Position numbers and translations under genes: made by a program. The notes beneath the pieces were generated by a model, which was given only the letters and a program-made list of their open reading frames with translations, searched no databases and was not told the origin of the DNA. From Propionibacteriaceae bacterium (GTDB lineage: Bacteria > Actinomycetota > Actinomycetes > Propionibacteriales > Propionibacteriaceae): a DNA stretch of 64,000 nt. Location of the stretch: NCBI GenBank assembly GCA_025965155.1, contig JAOPXN010000025.1, positions 1-64,000 on the forward strand, read 5' to 3'. Of the stretch, positions 59,962 to 64,000 are shown piece by piece; positions within the stretch are counted from its first letter, which is position 1, and every line of letters begins with the position of its first letter.

Positions 59962-62900
59962 ATGAGCATCAAGGTCGCGCTTGAGCATCGCACCACGTAC
60001 AGCTTCGACCGGCCGGTGGCAATCGGGCCGCATGTCATCCGGCTGCGCCCGGCGCCACACTCCCGTACCCCGATCGATTCGTACGCGCTGACCATCTCCC
60101 CGTCGGACCATTTCATCAACTGGCAGCAGGACCCGTTCGGCAACTACCTGGCCCGGGTGGTGTTCCCATCCAAGGCCAGCCAGCTGGACATCACTGTTGG
60201 CCTGGTCGCCGACCTGGGCGTCATCAACCCGTTCGACTTCTTCGTCGAGGACTACGCGGAGCGGTTCCCGTTCAGCTACCCACCCGACCTGGCCGCCGAG
60301 CTGGAGCCGTACCTGCAGCAGCCCGACAAGAGCGATGCGCCGGTCCTGTTCGGCTGGCTCGATGGACTGTCGCGGCCGCCCGAGGGCGGCCGGGCCATCA
60401 TCGACTTCCTGGTCGACATCAACTCCGCGGTCTACCGCGACGTGGCCTACTCGGTCCGGATGGAGCCGGGAGTGCAGACTCCCGACCAGACACTGACCCG
60501 GCAGATCGGCTCCTGCCGCGACTCGGCCTGGCTGCTGGTGGCGGCGCTGCGACATTACGGGCTCGCCGCCCGGTTCGTCTCCGGCTACCTGGTCCAGCTG
60601 GCGTCGGACCAGCAGAGTCTGGACGGACCCAGCGGACCGAGCGAGGACTTCACCGACCTGCACGCGTGGGCCGAGGTCTACATTCCCGGAGCGGGTTGGA
60701 TCGGGCTCGACCCCACCTCGGCGCTGTTCGCCGGCGAGGGCCACATCCCGCTGGCCGCCACCCCGAACCCGTCATCCTCGGCCGCCATCACCGGCGTCAC
60801 CGAGCCGTGCGAGGTCAGCTTCAGTTTCTCCAACACGGTCCGCCGGGTCCATCAGGACCCACGCGTCACCAAGCCGTACACGCCTGGGCAGACCGAGCGG
60901 CTGAACGAGCTCGGCGAGCTGGTCGACCTGCGGCTGCAGCAGTCCGGGCTCGACCTCACCATGGGTGGTGAACCCACCTTCGTCTCCATCGACGACTTGA
61001 CCTCGGCGGAGTGGACGGTGGCCGCCGACGGGCCGCACAAGCGGGAACGCGCCAACGCACTGGCCGCCGCACTCCGTGACCGGTACGCCGGTCAGGGACT
61101 GATCCAACGCAGCCAGGGCAAGTGGTACCCCGGTGAGGAGCTGCCGCGCTGGCAGATCGGGCTGATCTGGCGTACCGACGGGCAGCCGTTGTGGTCGGAC
61201 GGGCGGCTGCTCGCGGACCCGAACGACGACACCCGCGCCGACCCGGGCGCGGCCGCCCGGGCCGAGACGCTGGCTCGGGCCATGACGAAGGCGTTCGACC
61301 TGCCGGACAGCCAGTGCCGGCCCGCTTACGAGGACCCGCTGGAGTCCATCGCCGCCGACCTCCGGCAACCCGAGGGCCCGCGGCCCGGAGCCGAACCGGA
61401 AGCCAGCCAGGTGTCCGGGTTGGACGCCGAGCAGGAGCCGGTCGGCTGGGTGCTACCGCTGACCCCCGCCTGGTGGGGTGAGGGCTGGGCCAGCGCCGAC
61501 TGGAGACTGCGGCGGGGCAGGATCGTGCTGGTCCCGGGCGAGTCGCCCGCCGGTCAGCGGCTGCCGCTGCGGTCGGTGTCCTGGGTCGACCCGGACTACA
61601 CCGGCGAGCAGAGTGTGTACGCCAAGCTGGACGAGGAGCTGCCCGGGTTCGACTCCCCGTACCCGGTCGCGGTCGTCACCGACCCGTCCGAGACCGAGTC
61701 TCGGACCGCTGTCGTGGTTGAGGCCCGAGACGGTTTCGTGTACGTCTTCCTGCCGCCGCTGGAGAGGCTGGAGCAGTTCATCCAGCTGGTCCGGGTACTG
61801 GACCGGGTCGTGACCGAGCTGGACACGCCGGTGGTGCTGGAAGGCTACGGCCCGCCGGTGGACCCCAGGATCAAGACATTGATGGTCACCCCAGACCCCG
61901 GCGTGATCGAGGTGAACGTGCACCCCACCTCCAGCTGGGCCGAACTGAGCGAGCTCACCACCACCTTGTACGCGATGGCCCGGGCGGAACGGCTCGGCAC
62001 CGAGACCTTCGGCCTGGATGGCCGACACAGCGGCACCGGCGGCGGCAACCACATCACCCTGGGTGGCCCGGAGGCGTCCCGCTCGCCGATGCTGCGGCGA
62101 CCCGACCTGCTGGTCAGCCTGCTGACCTACTGGCAGCACCACCCGTCGCTGTCCTACCTGTTTTCCGGCCGGTTCATCGGCCCGACCAGCCAGGCCCCCC
62201 GGGTCGACGAGGGCCGGCCGGAGACGTTGTACGAGCTGGAGATCTCCTTCGCCGAGATCGAGCAGCTCGACGACACCGACCGCCGGCCCTGGGCGGTGGA
62301 CCGGGCGCTGCGGCACCTGCTGACCGACATCACCGGCAACACCCACCGGGCCGAGTTCTGTATTGACAAGCTCTACAGCCCGGACACGCTGCGTGGGCGG
62401 CTCGGACTGCTGGAGCTGCGCGGCTTCGAGATGCCACCGCATCCGGACATGGCCCTGGTCCAGGCGCTGCTGGTCCGCGCGCTGGTGGCTCGGTTCGCCG
62501 AAGAGCCGTACTCGACTCCGTTGGTCCGGTGGGGGACCCAGCTGCACGAACGGTTCCTGCTCCCGCATTACGCGGCCGCAGACATCGCCGACGTGGTGGC
62601 CGACCTGCGCGCGCACGGGATCGACTTCGAACTCGGCTGGCTGGACCCGTACCTTGAGTTCCGTTTCCCACGGATCGGCATCACCCGGATCGACGACCTC
62701 GAACTGGAGCTGCGTTCGGCGATCGAGCCCTGGCACGTCCTCGGTGAGGAAGCATCCTCCGGCGGCACCGCCCGCTACGTCGACTCCTCGACCGAACGGC
62801 TGCAGGTCCGCCTGTCGGGTGTGATCCCGGGACGTCATCTGCTCACCTGCAACGGTGTGGCGGTTCCGCTGGTGCCGACCGGCACTCCGGGTACGTACGT

Positions 62901-63252
62901 GGCCGGTATCCGCTACCGCGCCTGGAAGGCCTGGTCGTCGCTGCACCCGACGCTGGAGGTGGACTCGCCGCTCGCTTTCGACGTGGTCGACCGGGCCAGC
63001 CGGGTCTCGCTCGGCGGCGCCACGTACCACGTGGTGCACCCCGGCGGGCGCTCGTACGACTCACCGCCGGTCAACGCCAAGGAGGCCGAAGCCCGCCGGG
63101 CCCGCCGGTTCGAGGCGGTCGGGCACACGTCGGGGGAGGTGGACGTGGACGCGCTGACCGAACAGCTCAGCTGGCGTGCCGTCAGCGACACCGAGTATCC
63201 GCTGACGCTGGACCTGCGGCGGCGGCTGCCCCGGCGGTGGGGACGCCCGTGA
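59962..63252 (+). CDS. Transglutaminase-domain and DUF2126 protein
   Basis: This encodes 1096 residues. The N-terminal part (to about 290) is a bacterial transglutaminase-like module: an N-terminal beta-region (LEHRTTYSFDRPVAIGPHVIRLRP, in part) and a Cys-protease-like core with Cys185 (QIGSCRDSAW), His234 (DLHAWAEVY) and Asp250 (GLDPTSALF). From about residue 330 the DUF2126 region follows (LTMGGEPTFVSIDD; KWYPGEELPRWQIGLIWR; GTGGGNHITLGG; HTSGEVDVD near the end). Such genes lie with circularly permuted ATP-grasp and alpha-E genes and are predicted to form or break amide bonds; the substrate is unknown. The stop overlaps the next start. Confidence 0.92.
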   Translation: MSIKVALEHRTTYSFDRPVAIGPHVIRLRPAPHSRTPIDSYALTISPSDHFINWQQDPFGNYLARVVFPSKASQLDITVGLVADLGVINPFDFFVEDYAERFPFSYPPDLAAELEPYLQQPDKSDAPVLFGWLDGLSRPPEGGRAIIDFLVDINSAVYRDVAYSVRMEPGVQTPDQTLTRQIGSCRDSAWLLVAALRHYGLAARFVSGYLVQLASDQQSLDGPSGPSEDFTDLHAWAEVYIPGAGWIGLDPTSALFAGEGHIPLAATPNPSSSAAITGVTEPCEVSFSFSNTVRRVHQDPRVTKPYTPGQTERLNELGELVDLRLQQSGLDLTMGGEPTFVSIDDLTSAEWTVAADGPHKRERANALAAALRDRYAGQGLIQRSQGKWYPGEELPRWQIGLIWRTDGQPLWSDGRLLADPNDDTRADPGAAARAETLARAMTKAFDLPDSQCRPAYEDPLESIAADLRQPEGPRPGAEPEASQVSGLDAEQEPVGWVLPLTPAWWGEGWASADWRLRRGRIVLVPGESPAGQRLPLRSVSWVDPDYTGEQSVYAKLDEELPGFDSPYPVAVVTDPSETESRTAVVVEARDGFVYVFLPPLERLEQFIQLVRVLDRVVTELDTPVVLEGYGPPVDPRIKTLMVTPDPGVIEVNVHPTSSWAELSELTTTLYAMARAERLGTETFGLDGRHSGTGGGNHITLGGPEASRSPMLRRPDLLVSLLTYWQHHPSLSYLFSGRFIGPTSQAPRVDEGRPETLYELEISFAEIEQLDDTDRRPWAVDRALRHLLTDITGNTHRAEFCIDKLYSPDTLRGRLGLLELRGFEMPPHPDMALVQALLVRALVARFAEEPYSTPLVRWGTQLHERFLLPHYAAADIADVVADLRAHGIDFELGWLDPYLEFRFPRIGITRIDDLELELRSAIEPWHVLGEEASSGGTARYVDSSTERLQVRLSGVIPGRHLLTCNGVAVPLVPTGTPGTYVAGIRYRAWKAWSSLHPTLEVDSPLAFDVVDRASRVSLGGATYHVVHPGGRSYDSPPVNAKEAEARRARRFEAVGHTSGEVDVDALTEQLSWRAVSDTEYPLTLDLRRRLPRRWGRP

Positions 63253-64000
63253 CCGTCCTGACCCGCTACCTGGCTGCGGCCGGGCAGCCCAACATGTTCG
63301 ACCCCACCCCCGTCTTCGACGAGTTCGCCAACCCCGACGGCACGGTCCGTCACGGCTGGGCAGCGCTGCTGGAGGGGCTGGACGAGTTCGCCGACAGTGA
63401 CCTGCAGCAGGCCCAGCGGAAGGTGGCCCGGCTGCTGGAGGACGACGGAGTCACCTACACCCCCGGCCCGGCTACCGGGAGCTCCATCCTTGACCAGCAG
63501 ACGCCGGTCGACGGCGACCGGACGCTGGCCGGGGCCGTGCCCTGGAAGCTGGACCCGCTGCCGCTCGTGCTGGACGACCAGCAGTGGGCCGGTCTCGAGG
63601 TGGGGATGGTGCAGCGCTCGGAGCTGCTCAACGCCGTCGTCGCCGACCTGTACGGAAGCCAGCAGCTGCTCCGCGAGCGGCGGCTGCCGGCCGCGGCCAT
63701 CCTCGACCACGGCGAGTTCCTCCGCGCCGCGGTCGGCCTCAAAACGGTCCGTACCCCGCTGTTCATGCTGGCTGCGGACCTGGGCCGGGACACCGAGGGC
63801 ACCTGGAAGGTGATGTCGGACCGGACCCAGGCACCGTCGGGGGCCGGGTTCGCGATGCAGAACCGGCGGGTGGTCTCCCGGGTGATGCCGGAGGTGTACC
63901 AGGATGCGCACCTGCACCGGCTCACCCCGTTCTTCCACGCCATGCGGATGGCCCTGGTGGACGCGGCGCCCAGCCACGTCGAGGACCCACGGGTGGTCGT
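63249..64000 (+). CDS. Circularly permuted ATP-grasp type 2 protein, 5' fragment
   Basis: The frame starts at a GTG overlapping the stop of the DUF2126 gene (GTGA) and is open to the window end, giving 250 residues. The conserved N-terminal pattern of the family is present: FDPTPVFDEFANPDGTVRHGW, then VQRSELLNAVVADLYGSQQLLRE, ILDHGEFLRA, LFMLAADLGRD, WKVMSDRTQAPSGAGFAMQNR. The ATP-grasp ligase domain should continue beyond the window. It is predicted to be a carboxylate-amine ligase partner of the upstream protein. Confidence 0.93.
   Translation, partial: MTVLTRYLAAAGQPNMFDPTPVFDEFANPDGTVRHGWAALLEGLDEFADSDLQQAQRKVARLLEDDGVTYTPGPATGSSILDQQTPVDGDRTLAGAVPWKLDPLPLVLDDQQWAGLEVGMVQRSELLNAVVADLYGSQQLLRERRLPAAAILDHGEFLRAAVGLKTVRTPLFMLAADLGRDTEGTWKVMSDRTQAPSGAGFAMQNRRVVSRVMPEVYQDAHLHRLTPFFHAMRMALVDAAPSHVEDPRVV

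Noticed and set aside
61453-63039. 528-codon minus-strand frame inside the DUF2126 gene
   Set aside because: It is antisense to a conserved multidomain gene and has no family features.
1-64000. CRISPR arrays, transposases, phage genes, tRNA or rRNA
   Set aside because: No regularly spaced repeats, transposase motifs, integrase genes or RNA gene signatures were seen.

Overview
The window is GC-rich, with many GTG starts, several leaderless-looking genes, a WhiB-family gene, F420 biosynthesis genes (cofD/cofE) and two LCP cell-wall ligases. This points to an actinomycete. The mix of sugar-catabolic islands with a WhiB2/mannose/F420 block suits Propionibacteriales (Microlunatus-like), but that placement is inference. 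I see no tRNA, rRNA, CRISPR array, insertion sequence or phage gene.

Left part (1-29 kb): plant-polysaccharide catabolism. After the 3' end of a GH116 glycosidase and a LacI regulator come a TetR regulator, a GH106 alpha-L-rhamnosidase, a LacI regulator and a CUT1 ABC importer (binding lipoprotein plus two permeases). An antisense nucleotidyltransferase gene follows, then a GH78 rhamnosidase and the L-rhamnose pathway: rhaI isomerase, a fused rhamnulose-1-P aldolase/lactaldehyde dehydrogenase, and rhaB kinase. A 364-bp convergent gap with a strongly folded element separates this from a MEDS/HATPase regulator, a third LacI regulator, and an arabinose module of two GH51 arabinofuranosidases flanking a second CUT1 importer. 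None of the glycosidases with a visible N-terminus has a signal peptide and neither importer has an ATPase, so the likely plan is to import oligosaccharides and hydrolyse them inside, using a shared MsiK-type ATPase encoded elsewhere. Repeated LacI-type operators tie the genes into two regulons.

Middle part (29-43 kb): a divergent pair of LCP genes and a GT2 glycosyltransferase. Then a complete myo-inositol degradation operon follows, in the order iolC, Cgl0158-type aldolase, iolB, iolD, iolE, iolG, iolH-like, mmsA/iolA. It is preceded by a tautomerase gene that shares an IolR-like promoter box with iolC. A strong terminator ends the operon. No inositol transporter or GntR-type IolR is present.

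Right part (43-64 kb): a conserved actinobacterial block resembling the M. tuberculosis Rv3248c-Rv3268 neighbourhood. It holds TIGR03089, mannose-1-P guanylyltransferase, DUF3105, cofE, cofD, a proline-rich membrane protein, whiB2-like, a giant GT2 membrane protein, DUF5719, a zincin-like protein, DUF3499, Trm112, a SIS/TobH-like protein, a CDF transporter, aroQ and ahcY. The usual phosphomannomutase and manA genes are missing from it. The window ends in a transglutaminase-DUF2126 / circularly permuted ATP-grasp pair, a poorly understood amide-bond chemistry locus.
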